Below, piece after piece: positions 11,246-23,116 of a DNA stretch of 64,000 bases. The position numbers and the translations under genes were made by a program. The notes beneath the pieces are model-generated. The model was given only the letters and a program-made list of their open reading frames with translations, was not told the origin of the DNA and searched no databases. Position 1 is the stretch's first letter; every line of letters starts with the position of its first letter. The DNA is from Apiotrichum sp. Y4204 (taxonomy: Eukaryota > Basidiomycota > Tremellomycetes > Trichosporonales > Trichosporonaceae): assembly GCA_025531455.1 (NCBI GenBank), contig JAMYHL010000017.1:806001-870000 (forward strand), read 5' to 3'.

Positions 11246-12323
11246 TTAGAGCTTCTTCTCCAGCGCGATAAGCTTGTCCAGCACCCCCGCAACCGCCTCC
11301 ACCTTGTGGATATCTCCGTCCGGGAGAGGCGAACGTGTCCTCGCACTCCCATATCCAAAGTACTTGGCGACCGCCGTCTTGAGTCCCGGCACGCCGAGGC
11401 GCATCTGCGCAAGGTCCGCGTCGGCGAGGAGTTTCTGCAGTTCCTGTGCGCGCTTGAGATTGCCGGAAGCGTACGCGTCGTACTGCGCGACAAGGACCTT
11501 GGGCGAGCTGGGGTCAGAGGCTGGGACGTTCAAGATTCTTACAGATTCGCCAGCGCAGCAATCATGCTCGGCGACCCGCCGACGTAGCCCTGGAGCGCAA
11601 ACTCGGCCTTGCCGACCATGCACGCGAAGAGGCGCTCGTCGACGCCCGCGCACACGCGGTTGAGCGTGCCCATGCTCTGGGAGTCAGCGGATCTTCAAGC
11701 TTGTTATTCCAGTTGGCGGTCCGCTCTCTCTCCGTTCTCTCTCCGCTCCCTTTCCGCTCCCTCTCCGCTCGCCCCGCTTCGCGACTTACCCCGCAGGTAA
11801 GCTTGCACCCGACGATATTCGGGTGTCTCGCGAGCGCGAGCATCGTCTCGGAATCGATCGAGATGCCATTACACACGGCCGGAAAGTTGTACACTACAAT
11901 AGGGAGGGGACACTCGTCTGCCACCTCTACAAAGTAGTTTTTCACCACCTGCGGAGTCATCGCCGCGGCCCAGTACGACGCCGGGAGCATGAGCGCGTAC
12001 TCTGCCCCCGCGGCTTTGGCCTGGTGCGCAAGCGAGAGCGTAATCTTCTTTCCGTGCGATCCGATGCCAGCGACGATGACTACGCGGTCGTGCCCCGCGG
12101 CATCGAGGGCAGAACGGACGGCCGAGATGATTTCCCGCCGCTCGCTATCGGTCAAATGCATGGCCTCGCCGTTGGAACCCTGTATGACTACGCCGGCGCA
12201 GCCGGCCTTTGCCATCCGGAGCGCGTGGGCGGTGATTGCGTCGAGGTCGGGCTCGTCGTCGGCGGTGAAGAAGGCGACCAGCGGCGAGTAGATTCCCCGA
12301 GGGGGCGCGGGCGCGTGCGTCAT
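11246..12323 (-). CDS. DHDPS/NAL-family aldolase, 4-hydroxy-2-oxoglutarate aldolase-like
   Basis: Three exons on the minus strand, 12323-11790, 11676-11543 and 11507-11246, give 309 aa, the normal size for this (beta/alpha)8 family. The sequence runs YSPLVAFFTADDEPDLDA, GVVIQGSNGEA (substrate-carboxylate loop), PLPIVVYNFPAVCNG (catalytic Tyr) and VGCKLTCG, where Lys174 is the expected Schiff-base lysine just before intron 1. Fungal and animal relatives cleave 4-hydroxy-2-oxoglutarate to pyruvate and glyoxylate, or act on related keto-acids. The exact substrate is inferred. No clear mitochondrial leader is seen at the chosen ATG. An upstream in-frame ATG at 12437 would add 38 residues but has weaker coding character. 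Confidence 0.9.
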
Positions 12324-13098
12324 GACGAGTGGGGAGAAGGTGGGGTGAAGTTGTGCTGCGAGCATTCCGCTCCTTCGGTCGCGCTTTACATGTCTTCCAA
12401 GAGATTCGAGTAGCATGCGAACATTAGCATCTGGCATCCTGCATCCAGTCTCTGGCAGCTAGCATCTAGCATCTTGTCGTGCTACGTATGAATGTGAATG
12501 CAACAACAATGCAGAGAGCGGTTACTTGTCCAGCGGCAAGTTGCAGGTTGACTAGTTGGCTACCGTGTGCATCCATCTCGAGAGGTGGACCATAACCGCC
12601 CGCGGCCAGGCGCTGATAACAAAGCGGCGAGCGAGCGGCCAAATCTCAGCTGACCATCTACATGAGGTCGATGTTGTAGCCGCCAGCCGCCGAGCACATG
12701 CTGTAGAGTGGAGGATGGTTTGAGTGCAATGAATGAGTGAGTGTAATGTTCCTGCGCTCATTCCCAAGTCTACTCTTCACTGTGTGCAGCATGTGCAGCG
12801 TTCCACGCAATGCACGCAACCTGCTGACATGTTCACACTGGCCGGCCATGTCCGGACATGTCGGACCTCGAGGATGGCCCCTCACGGCCCTCCACTGCCT
12901 CCACGAGCATTGTCTCAACCCAACTGTCATACATATTAGCCGGCGTGCCGGAGGAGTAGGAGATACAATCGCCAGCGCGTACCCGATGAGGAAGATGCAA
13001 TGAACGAGGCGTGGGATAAGACTCTAGACGCCGAAATGAGTCATGTTGAGGCGGTCGGTGCAGGTGCAGGTGCAGATGTAGGTCATCTACTCGGCCCG
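12324..13098. other. Intergenic, no gene seen
   Basis: It lies between the 5' end of the aldolase gene and the 3' end of the SNARE gene. Only short open frames are present. Confidence 0.6.
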
Positions 13099-13855
13099 CT
13101 ACCTTCGGAACCACCAGACAAACATGAAGATCCAGAAGACGAGCACGAGGAACGCCATGAACCAGCACCAGCTCGAGCCCTGCCGCCCCGCCATGCGCGT
13201 CATGCGCTTCCACGTCCCGCTGAGAATGTTGGATGTGGAGCCGAAATCGTCGTTCTGTACGTGAGTGGAGGAACAAACGGCGCTCGCCTAGCGCCCAGCG
13301 AGCTCCGGAGCTCCCAAGCCTCATCCCCACTCACCATTCCCGCCAGCTCGAGGTTACCCGCGCGCACCTCGTCTCCGATCCCGATCGTAAGCTGGCGTCA
13401 GCGAGTCTCCAACTTGCGCGGATCGCTAGGTTATCCCATCTATGCAGCTCACCGCCCCTCTCTCTCGCTTGGACGACTCACATTCTTCAACACGTCAACC
13501 TTTCCAAGCAACCCCTTCAGGAGATCGTCATTATGCCCCTCGAGTTCGTGCGAGCGCATGCCCGGCGCCGAGGCCATGCCCCCGCCAAACGGCGACTCGG
13601 AGTACTGGCTCGCGCCGCTCGCTCCCGAGCCGGGGCGGACGGGAGGCGACGCGCGCCCCGCAAGCGGCGTCCATGGTGTGCCTCGGCCAGAAGACGGGCC
13701 GGACACTGACGCACCCGACGCGCCCCCCGATGGCGGGTAGAGTACGGGCGCGGGCGTCGATGCCGGAGAGGGAGTGTATGCCGGTCGGCGGTTTACGCGT
13801 TTCAGGCTGCGGTCAGAGAGAGCTGAAATACGAGGAGGGAAACGTACCCGCTCAT
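13099..13855 (-). CDS. BET1: Bet1-like Qc SNARE (ER-Golgi transport)
   Basis: Four exons on the minus strand, 13855-13848, 13806-13482, 13391-13335 and 13254-13099, give 181 aa. Exon 1 codes only MSG minus one base (8 nt). A Pro/Ser/Gly-rich N-terminus is followed by a heptad SNARE helix: HNDDLLKGLLGKVDVLK, then LTIGIGDEVRAGNLELAGM and NDDFGSTSNILSGTWKRM. A C-terminal membrane anchor (WCWFMAFLVLVFWIFMFVWW) ends at the stop. Helix register, the short linker and the tail anchor match Bet1/Sft1-type SNAREs, which drive fusion in ER-to-Golgi or intra-Golgi transport. The N-terminal extension is longer than in yeast Bet1. Sft1 is the alternative assignment. Confidence 0.85.
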
Positions 13856-15045
13856 ACTTCAGTGGAGAGTGAGTGAGTTGGAGGTTGTTGATGGTGAGGG
13901 CGATGATGACAGCACGAGTAGTGTCGTCGACGACGGCGACGACAAGAAAGAATCGGGATCGACGCTGGCGGGTTTGCCGACGTGGTGGAGAGGAAAGCAT
14001 TACATAATAGTTTTTTGGGAGCCCCCAGGATGATTGCACAATTGTGGCGAGTTTAGCCGTGAATTATCCGCAACTGTCCCTCTCGACCTTCGATGTTGGG
14101 TCCGCATCGCACTCATTTCTCTTCATCTCATCCTTGAGCGGAAAATGTACAAGCACAACAAGAAACGATCAAAGACACGAGGTCCGATCGAAGAAATCAC
14201 ACATAACACAGGATCATTGCCTTGTGTAAGGAGGGATTCGAAGAACACTCTCGCCACAGCGTCACTGTCGTGTCGTCGCAGCAGTCAAACAACGCGCCAC
14301 GCGACAGCGACACTGTGGACGGTAGGTAACCCGTTTCACCCGTCTTTCGACGCGTCATGCATTCCTCGCTCCACATTGCTCTCGATCGTGTCCACGGCCA
14401 GCCGGACGAATGCTCGCCCGTAACGATTAAATGGCGCGCGCGGCCAATGCCGAAACCTTGGTATGCCAGGATCGTATGGGGGCAGGACACCAGGGTGGCA
14501 AGTAAGAGGTGCATTGCGCTGACCTCTTGACTCTGTTTCCTGGGATGCCGACAAGACACCGAGTATAGCCCGTCCATGGCCGTCCAGCTGTCGTCTATCC
14601 TCGGACGCTTGGCCGGAACACCTCTGGACTGACTACTGCGACAATTGACACTTCTTGCATGTGATCACTCCAGGCACGCCGGCAGTAGGCGGACAACCGA
14701 CAAAGCCGCGACATGCCGCTAATTGCCACGAAACCAAGTGCGATCCGCACACCGAGTTTGCCTGGGGAAAGGAGCGTAGAGCGCAGAGCGGCAAACCCCG
14801 TGCTTTCTGTCATGACGCTCCGCTCGGTATCTTGATGCGCCGTGAGACAAGCTCACAGCTCACAACACAAGGCACGGTACTGACCTCTCTCGCGATGGGG
14901 AGTGGTCCTGGTCCCTCACCTGGGTTGGGAATTGAGCTAGAGCAGACCTAGCTCTAGCTAGATCGCCAGACGAGATGTATAAAGCGGGGCGTGTGGAGCA
15001 CCACGGGCATCTCACACCCCCACCACCCTCACCCCGCATTTCTCC
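13856..15045. other. Intergenic, no gene seen
   Basis: Two divergent promoters (SNARE leftward, permease rightward) share this stretch. No open frame with protein character was found, and no tRNA. Confidence 0.6.
14978..14983 (+). promoter_or_regulatory. TATA box (TATAAA) of the MFS permease gene
   Basis: TATAAA lies 63 nt before the ATG at 15046, a normal distance for a fungal core promoter. Confidence 0.6.
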
Positions 15046-16875
15046 ATGCAGCACCCACACGCCAATACGCATACGGTGGACGCCGAGCGCGGCAGCCTCG
15101 ACCAGAAGGGCGACGTCGCGCATCTCGAGCTCACGGGCAAGCACGGCCGGCACGGCGTCGACCTCACGGGATTCACCTATGTGCCCGATACGCCCGAGGA
15201 GACGCGCCTCGTGCGCAAGATTGATGTGCACCTCCTGCCTATGCTGTGGCTCATGTACATCCTCAACTATGTGAGTGTAGAGTCTTGAGTGGTAGCAGGC
15301 TGTGGCGGGATGTTCTGGCGGCAGTGTTGTGTTGGAATCCCTCGAGGTGGAGCAGTGTGACCGGGCGGGCCGGTGTATGCCGGTGCGTGCCGTTATCGGC
15401 CTGTTGGCGGCGAGAAACGAGACCGAGACATTGCCGTCATTGCCGCATGTGTTGAGCATGTGTCAAGTGGGCGTCGCTTAGAACCGCTTAGACAGACACG
15501 GCATATTGCGGCACAAGTTCGTCTTCTGGCGGGAGATCATTGCCCCGCTGCCAATCTTACCAACAAGTTGCCGTGCCAAGACCCATCGCGCTCAATGTGG
15601 CACCGCTGACCCCAGCTCGACCGCACGAACATCGGCAATGCCAAGGTCGGCGGCATGCAGAAGGACCTGCAGCTATCAAGCGCGGATTACTCGCTCGTGC
15701 TGTCCATCTTCTTCGTCGGCTACCTCCTATGGGAAGTGCCGAGCAACATGATGCTTGCGCGCTCCAAGCCCGCGCTCTTCCTCCCCACGCTCATGCTCAT
15801 CTGGGGCGCCATGTCGATCGGCGTCAAGGGCGTGCACAACCTCGGCGGCATGGTTGCCTTCCGCTTCGTCTTGGGACTGGTCGAGGCCGGCTTCTTCCCC
15901 GGTGTGATGCTATTGGTATGTAAAGCCTTTCAAGTTTTTTGTCCGGCTAACCCCTAGATGTCGTGCTGGTACAAGCCGCGCGAACTGTCCAAGCGCATCG
16001 CAATGTTCTACACTGCCTCTTTGCTCGCTGGCGCATTCGGCGGCCTGCTTGCCGGCGGCGTGATCGACGGACTGGAGGGCAAGGGCAACACACGCGGCTG
16101 GAAGTGGCTGTTCATCGTCGAGGTCCTGATCACGGTCTTTATCGCCGTCTTTGCCTACTTTGTGCTTCCAAACTACCCTGCAACGACGACATGGCTCACC
16201 CACGAGGAGAAACAGCTGGCAGTCGCGCGCCTCCTCTCCGACACGGGGGCAGGCGACGGCGAGCCGCACATGTCGCACTGGGCGGCGTTCAAGCTGGCCG
16301 TCAAGGACCCCAAGACGTGGGTCTTTGTCATCATCTACAACCTCCTCAACATGGTCGGCACCATTTCCTACTTTTTCCCCACGCTCATGGGCTCGCTCGG
16401 CTACAAGGGCCGCATGGCGCAGTTTATGACTGTGCCGATTTATGCTGTCGCGCTCGTGATTTCCGTGTCGCTCGGCGTGTTGGCCGACAAGACGCACCAA
16501 AAGGCCTTTGTCGTCATGGGCGCGTGTGCGCTCGCCACCCTGTCGTTTATCATTATTGTGGCGCAGAACAACAAGCACGTCAAGTACGCGTTTATCTGTT
16601 TCGGGGGCGGGGGCATCTGGACGGCGGTGCCTGTCTTCCTCTCGTGGATGGTCACGATGTTTGACGGGCGCGAGAAGCGCGCAGTGTGCATCGCGCTCGT
16701 TAATGGCTTTGGAAACCTCGCGTCCGTGTACGGATCCTTCTTCTGGCCAGAGAGCAGCAAGCCAAAGTACGTCATGGGCTTTTCACTCACGACCGCGTTC
16801 TGTGGCGTCGCGCTGCTTGTTGTGAGCTTCGCAAAGTGGAGGTTTGGGGACCGCGGTGTTGCGCGCACGTCGTAG
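15046..16875 (+). CDS. MFS transporter, anion:cation symporter (allantoate/nicotinate permease) type
   Basis: Three exons, 15046-15270, 15616-15915 and 15958-16875, give 480 aa. After a hydrophilic N-terminus, helix 1 reads LLPMLWLMYILNY and continues across intron 1 into LDRTNIGNAKV, the DAL5/TNA1-family signature. The segment YLLWEVPSNMML follows, with further helices to the end (about 12 in total). It should be a plasma-membrane symporter for a small organic anion or vitamin-like substrate. The substrate cannot be read from sequence. Intron 1 is 345 nt, far longer than the usual 30-60 nt here. The gene has a TATA box and converges on the acyl-CoA synthetase gene. Confidence 0.9.
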
Positions 16876-17195
16876 TGAGTTGTGGATGAGGGGGAGGGGA
16901 ATGATAGGGAATAAAGGGTTCTTGTATAAAGGTAGTGATAGTGTCAAGATGCAATGTCAGCAGTCCACTTTCCTGGTGTTCATTCTTTCTCAAAGCTTGA
17001 TGTCTAACTCTCCCTCTCTCCTTTCCGCTACGCAGCCGCGTCGTTGAACCAAAGATTTCATCACAATATATACAAGACAAAGCTTCTGATCTAGCCGTCC
17101 TACACAAGACGAATAAACGACGGACTGTGGATGGATGGGGGCGTGCAAGGGAAGTGCAATGGGGAAATGAGGTGGTATATATAATGGTTTTGGAT
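16876..17195. other. 3' region between convergent genes
   Basis: 320 nt holding the 3' ends of the permease and the synthetase genes. No gene seen. Confidence 0.6.
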
Positions 17196-19484
17196 TTACA
17201 ACTTTGCGCGGACCTCGATGGCCTTGTGCGACTTGCCCTTGACCTCGAAGTATTCCCGGATCTTCTGGCGGGCAACGTCGACGCTCGCGTAGTCCTCGAT
17301 GGTCGACGGGATCTGGGACGAGACGTCGGCGTCAAAGTCCTCGTGGGCGGCGTTCTCAACGAGGGAGCGGAGGAGACGGCGCAGCGTCTTGCCCGAACGC
17401 GTCTTCGGGATCATGCCCTTGCCCTGGATGATGCCGCCGAGGGTGGCGATCGTGCCGACCTCGGAACGCACGCGCTGCTGGATCTCGTTGAAGATCTGCT
17501 CCGACGGGATGGCCGAGCTCGGGTGGTCGGGGACCGAAAGGGTGATGAACGCGAAGGGAAGCTGGCCCTTGAGGGCGTCGGGAATACCGACGACACAGCC
17601 CTCGGCGACTGAGGGGTGCGAGCAGATAGCCTGCTCGATGGCGGCAGAGGAGAGACGGTGGGCCGAGACGTTGAGGACGTCGTCGTTGCGTGCCATGATG
17701 TGGCAGTAGCCCTCCTCGTCAATGTAGCCGGCGTCTCCGGTGTCGAGCCACTTGCCCTCGAAGCGCTTGAGGTAGCCCTTGTAGAAGCGGTCCTCGTCCT
17801 GCCACAGGGTGCGGAAGGCGGTGGGCGCGAGCGGGAGACCAAGAACAATGTTGCCCATCTCGCCGGTGGGGACCGGCTTGCCCTCGTCGTCGACAATCTG
17901 GAGGTTGTAGCCGGGCATGACCTTGCCGGCTGATCCGGGCTTGATGTTGGGGATGGGGTGGTCCTGGCGGGTCTTGCGGTCGATACCAGAGTGGGGGTGA
18001 AGAGCGCGCGAGGTGATGGGCGAGCCAGTCTCGGTCGACCACCAGTTGTCGATGACGTGCGCACCCGGGGCGGCGTACTGGTCGAGGAGCTCCTGGTACA
18101 TGGTGATGAGGGTAGGCTCGGAGCGCTCGCCGGCAAGGAAGAGACCACGGAGCGAGCGGAGACCGCCACGCTTACCGACGGTGGTGAGGAACTTCGAGTC
18201 AGGGTCGACGCCCTTGATAGCACGGAGAGCAGTCGGGGCACAGTAAAGAGCGTTGACTTTGTACTCCTCGATGAGGCGCCAGAAGGCACCGCCGTCAGGG
18301 GTGCCGACAGGCTTGCCCTCGTAGAGGACGGTGGCAGCACCAGTGAGGAGAGGAGCCGAGAGGATGAACGCGTGGCCGAGAACCCATCCAATGTCCGAGG
18401 CGGCGAGGATCACGTCACCAGGGCCGTGGATGCCAAAGACCATCGAGATGGAGAGGTGGAGACCGACGGCGTGGCCACCCGAGTCACGGATGACACCCTT
18501 GGGCGCACCAGTAGTACCCGAGGTGTGCGAGATGTAGCACGGGGCGGACGAGGGAACGGGGACACACTCGGACTTGACACCGCGCTGCTTGGCGTCGGCG
18601 GTAAGCTCCTGCCAGGTGCGCTCGCCCATCTTCTCGTCAATCTTCCACTCAAACTGGGGGCGCTGGAAGATGATGGTGCGGTTGGGGCGGTGCTTGGCGA
18701 GCTCAAGGGCACCGTGGACCATGGGCTGGTAAGGAATGACCTTGGAGCCGTCGATGCCGCACGAGCCAGTCAGGATGACCTTGGGGTTGACAGCGTCGAT
18801 GCGCTGGGCGAGGGCCGGGGCACCAAAGCCACCAAAGACGATGCAGTGGGCCGCGCCGACACGGTTCGCGGCGAGGATACCCATGATGGCGGCGGGGATA
18901 AGCGGCACTGGAAATTGTCAGCGTTTGTTTTGACGACGTGAGGTCATGTTTCGGAGTGGGCTATCGCCGCACAGCCGCCGATGGTGAGATGGGCGATGAA
19001 CCTGGTGGCGCCGCAGGGTTGGGAGACGGCGGCGCCGTGGCGTTCGACATGCGGGGCCGGTGTGGAGTCGTTCCGAGGAACATCCGGATAGTGACTCACT
19101 GTAGCAGAGGACGACATCGCCCTTCTGGACACCAGACTCGCGGAGAACACCGGCAAGAGTCTCCACCTCTGAGAGGAGCTCCTTGTAGGTGATGCAGCGC
19201 TTAGTGTCGGACGCGGGCGAGTCGTAGTAGATGGCGGGGCTGTCGCCGTGACCGGCAAGGACGTGGCGGTCGACCTGGTTGTAGCAGGTGGAAATTTCGC
19301 CGTCGGGGAACCACTCCCAGGTGGGGTGCTCGACACCCGAGGGGAGCTTCTTAGTGCTCATGGAGAGAGCGCGCGTCGGCTTCTTGTGCCAGTGGAGATG
19401 GTCGGCCTGAGCCATCCAGAACTTTTCAGGGTTCTCAATGGACTCGCGGTGGACAACGTCCTGAAGGAGCGTTGTCGAAGACAT
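17196..19484 (-). CDS. Acyl-CoA synthetase, acetate/propionate-CoA ligase type (ACSS3-like)
   Basis: Two exons on the minus strand, 19484-19100 and 18907-17196, give 698 aa from the downstream ATG. Seen in order: an N-terminal ACAS-type domain (SIENPEKFWMAQADHLHW), the AMP-binding P-loop YISHTSGTTGAPKGV, DNWWSTETGSPI (substrate/adenylate loop), KWLDTGDAGYIDEEGY (hinge motif) and PKTRSGKTLRR, where the Lys is the conserved adenylation lysine. This family makes acyl-CoA from a short acid, ATP and CoA. IIQGKGMIPKTRSGK and the overall pattern favour propionate-CoA ligase over plain acetyl-CoA synthetase, but that is inference. The frame is open for another 106 codons upstream, to an ATG at 19802, and would add a mitochondrial-type leader. 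A TATA-like site lies right beside that upstream ATG, so I keep 19484 as the conservative start. Confidence 0.9.
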
Positions 19485-19804
19485 TTCGGGAAATGGGTAA
19501 CAGGGGGAAGGGGAGGGAATGGAAGTGGAAGTGGAAGTGGAAGTTTCGTTTGGAGATGCCAGAGCAGAAAATGTACGAGTGTGTGAGATGGGTGTTGCGA
19601 ACGCGACTCGACGGGGTGGACGGGGGTGACGAGGAGGCTGTTGGCGACTGGACTGAGTCTGGAGCGAGGAGGACGAGAGCGGTTTGGCAATGGACCGAGG
19701 CGAGGGAGCTACACTGCGTCCCAATATGAACAGAGCTGGCCGGGCAGAGGTGCGGAGTGGTGCAGAAGCAGCGGAGAGTGGGGGCAACTGGCTCCAGGCC
19801 ATGG

Positions 19805-19811
19805 TTATATA
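19805..19811 (-). promoter_or_regulatory. TATA-like box (TATATAA) of the acyl-CoA synthetase gene
   Basis: TATATAA on the minus strand ends only 2 nt before the upstream in-frame ATG at 19802 and 320 nt before the ATG at 19484. If used, transcription would start past the first ATG. Confidence 0.45.
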
Positions 19812-19955
19812 TGAACACGATGAGGAGACAAAGAAGGCTGCCGAGGACTGTGCGTGGGGGCGTTGCGTGTGGATGGGAGCCGAGATGGCCGACAAGGCGA
19901 CTAAGGGCCGGCGGCACCGAGGCGGGGTGTGGGGTGAGGTCAAGGGGGAATAGAA

Positions 19956-19977
19956 GGGGAGGGAGGGAGGGAGGGGG
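19956..19977 (+). repeat. G-tract repeat (GGGA)n, potential G-quadruplex
   Basis: Five runs of three or more G separated by single A, about 150 bp upstream of the synthetase leader. It may act as a promoter G-quadruplex or simply be a purine-rich microsatellite. Confidence 0.8.
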
Positions 19978-22923
19978 TTATGGTGGCGTTGATTGGTATA
20001 TTGGTAGACGAGGCGTCGAGGCGAGGAGGCGCGCGAGGCGTCGCCGGGGGGATCGTGGGGAATGGTTCAGTTAGCCTGTAACAGCACGCACGGCCAGTAC
20101 ACCCCACACGAGAGACGCTAGCCGGGGAGATCGAGAGCTACGAGAGGGCCAAGGCTGCAATGACGCGACGAGAGAGGGTCGAAGGAGAGGGAGGGCGGGG
20201 CTGCGGGGTGAGGGCGAGGGGTAAACAGGTGAGGATGACGGGGTAAAGGGGGGCCCAAATGCGGACCAGCGGTCCAGCGGGGAACTTCCGGGGCGGGTGT
20301 GCGATGGCGAGGAGACAGAGAGGGGAGATGGGGCCTGATGTGATTGATTGCATCGACGACGAGAACGAGACCCGCGACGGGGCCTCGCACCGGCCCACCT
20401 CGGGTAAGTTGTGACCAGCCGAAATGGAGAGCACGGAGCGAGTAACAAGAGTAGAGCGGCTGCTCATCTCATCGACCCCACACCATCGCACTCTCCGTTC
20501 CTGTCCCCGCGATCAGTCCCCGCAATCACGGCCAACACGCAACACGCAAGGGGGGATGTATAGCCTGCTAGTACCACCGGCCCCACTCACGCGAGCTGGT
20601 GCCCCAGTCCGAGCCCCGCTTCAAGCCCGTGGGGGCACCGGTGCCGGCTGCGTACTCTGCAATGCAGCGACACTGAAATCGAGAGCTGGTTGGCTGAGGC
20701 TATTTTAGAGTTTGGAGCGGGTAAAAGCGTTGCGGGGTAAGAGCGAGCGAAAGTCAAAGGTGAGTGACAGAGAGCTCTAGAGAGACCCAAGACACCTTTC
20801 CAGCTTCCAGCCCGCATGGTGCTACCGCCGCCTAATCCCCGTTCGCAAGATGCCGAGCTCGAGCTCCGAGCCTCGAGCCAGCGCTACCGCACAAGCATTG
20901 CTTGCAATTGCTTGGCAAATCGTGTCGAGAACAGGATCAGGATCAGGATCTGGGCTCCGGCTGCCGGCGGGCGGCGACACTGCACGCGAGGAGAGAAAGT
21001 CTCTGCGAGTTGTGAGACTATGAGATTACAAGGTGCGTGCCTGTGCATGCGTGTGCATGTGCTTTCTGTGCTTTCTGTGTCGGCTGTCGCGGGTCAGAAG
21101 TGGCTAGGTGGTCGAGAGGTTCTGTCAGCGCCGGTGAGCGTGTAAACGAGATACAAAGTCGGATGTCCCGATTAAGGTACATTGCGAGACACGATACCCA
21201 AGAGATCACTCTGATGAGATGCGATGATAGCAATGTCGAGCTGCTGATCCGGGGACAACATCCGATGTGAAGTGTTGCAACCACCCCGCGTGGCCGGGAG
21301 AACCGCGTCGTTCGATCGTTGGGCGCATTGGGGCGCGTTTGAGACAACCCAACAATAGCTGCATGTACGGCCACTCGCATCTGCTGGAGCATCTCCACCT
21401 CCAGTGAGTGGTGTGACGTCCGACAGCCCGCGGACAGTGACTCTCCCATCCACGCCTCTTTGCGGTCTGTCTTGGGCCCAAGAACACAAAGTCTGTCCGG
21501 TACACCGTGCGCGCACGCGTCGCGACGGGGACCGGACAAGGCCGAGTGGCGAGCGACAATGGATCGAGTAGCGACGAAGTCGGGCGCGGCCGTATTTCCG
21601 CGCTGTCGCTGAATGCTGGATATCGCTGAGTCGCAGCCGAGCTTCTCAAGTGCGTCACTAACATCCGACATGGCTTTTGCTATCTGTCCTATTGCCTTGG
21701 CTGCATTCACATACGCGTCAATTGGCAGTCGCGCATTAGTCTTTGCCTACGGCTTGTGTCGATGTCACTCGTGTCCAGTTTCGTTGTTCAGACTGAACAC
21801 CTCAACCTCAACGCTCATAGCAAGACTCTTCCCAATCAACATCAGGCGGCACCAACGCGTCTCCCAGAACACCAGATGATCGCGATAGCCGACGTGCTCG
21901 GCACCCGAGAAGAGCTGCAGCTGCAAAAGGGAGACGCGAGATGAGAGGCGAGACACGGGGGCGTGTAATGCTGATGCCCTGATGCGGCCTGACGCCTTGG
22001 TATCCTGACAACCTTTGCTGCCCTGCTCCGTACCCCGCATTCCAACAGAACCCAGCGGCTACCGGGATATAGTCACCGACCACGCTCACCGTGCTCACAA
22101 GCTCACAATGACCACAACATACCGGTGCGCAGGTGCCGGCGCCAGTCATGTTGCAGCTTCGCAGCCGGCGGCTGGGCGGGCGTAGAGCGGCGAGTGGCTA
22201 ATATCATGCCCTGGGTCCTGTTCCTGGTCCGCGCGACGCCTGGGACTTCATCTCAAGTTGCCAGACAAGAAGAGAGTTTCCCATCCTTCGAACCCAGCAC
22301 CCAGTACCAAGCACGGTATACGTTGTTTACTACACTGCTCTAGTGTCGTTTGCGGTCTCCCCCACATGGGTTGATCGATACTACCAGTGCCGCTGTGCCT
22401 GCCCAGCAGGGACAGGCCGTAGACGGCGGACATCTCATATCCGACGACCTCTACTCTCTACTCTGACCTCCGCTATCACATGTCCGCTCCCGTCGATCAA
22501 CCATGTCGGAGCCCAAGCCAAGGAGCTAGGACCTCGTAGTAGTACTGTACGGATCAGACATCAGACATGTGCATGTGGGCCGCATTATCCGCCCGGAAGT
22601 GCGCTGTGTCAGGTAATGTAGGTAAGCCACCGCCAGCGTGGCACTTCCATCTCGCCTCACGCCTCGGCAAGTCGTTCCAGCCTCAGGAACTTGGGGTCGC
22701 TGGCCGTACCGTACGATCCTGGTTCTCGTGTATACCGCTGTACCTAGGGTTATTCTTGCAAGGAGCAAGTAGCTTGACAGCTGCATATGCCATATGGCAC
22801 AGTTGTGAGCTTGGCATCGCAAACGGATCTCAGATACAGACTGTCAAACCTGTGACGCTGTGAAGGTCTTGGGGGTGTCTTGTTGTCGTAGACGGACATA
22901 ATCTGGGCCTCCGCAATTTTCAG

Positions 22924-22931
22924 TCACGTGA
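22924..22931. promoter_or_regulatory. Palindromic E-box TCACGTGA
   Basis: It lies 186 nt before the SPF30 start. CACGTG is the usual core for bHLH factors such as Cbf1. A second half-match, GCACGTGA, follows at about 22949. Regulation is inferred from the motif only. Confidence 0.35.
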
Positions 22932-23116
22932 CTAAATTACGTGAAGCGCACGTGAGGAAACGGGACTAAAATTGGCCTTCCCCACTGTGCCTACTGTGCG
23001 CAGTGCGTACTGTACCAACTGATTGTGCGCTGATGCCTTTTTGGCGGCGACAATGACTGAAAGCAAGTCGTTCTTTGTCATTCCACAAACAACCATCAAA
23101 ATCACTCTTATCGACA

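Larger units (their letters stand above)
19485..23116. other. 3.6-kb stretch without a confident gene
   Basis: It holds the possible leader of the synthetase (to 19802), a TATA-like site, a G-quadruplex-type repeat, and an E-box near the SPF30 gene. A weak spliced reading on the minus strand at about 21600-22147 resembles a HeLo-type helical domain but is not firm enough to call. The remainder shows nothing. Confidence 0.5.

Noticed and set aside
12658..12930. A 90-codon leftward frame ending AAGGYNIDLM
   Set aside because: Only the last few residues look protein-like, and no upstream exon could be joined.
20071..20491. Three overlapping leftward frames of 90-125 codons
   Set aside because: They are Pro/Ser/Arg-rich shadows of one GC-rich stretch. 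None has a start context, splice sites or a recognised motif.
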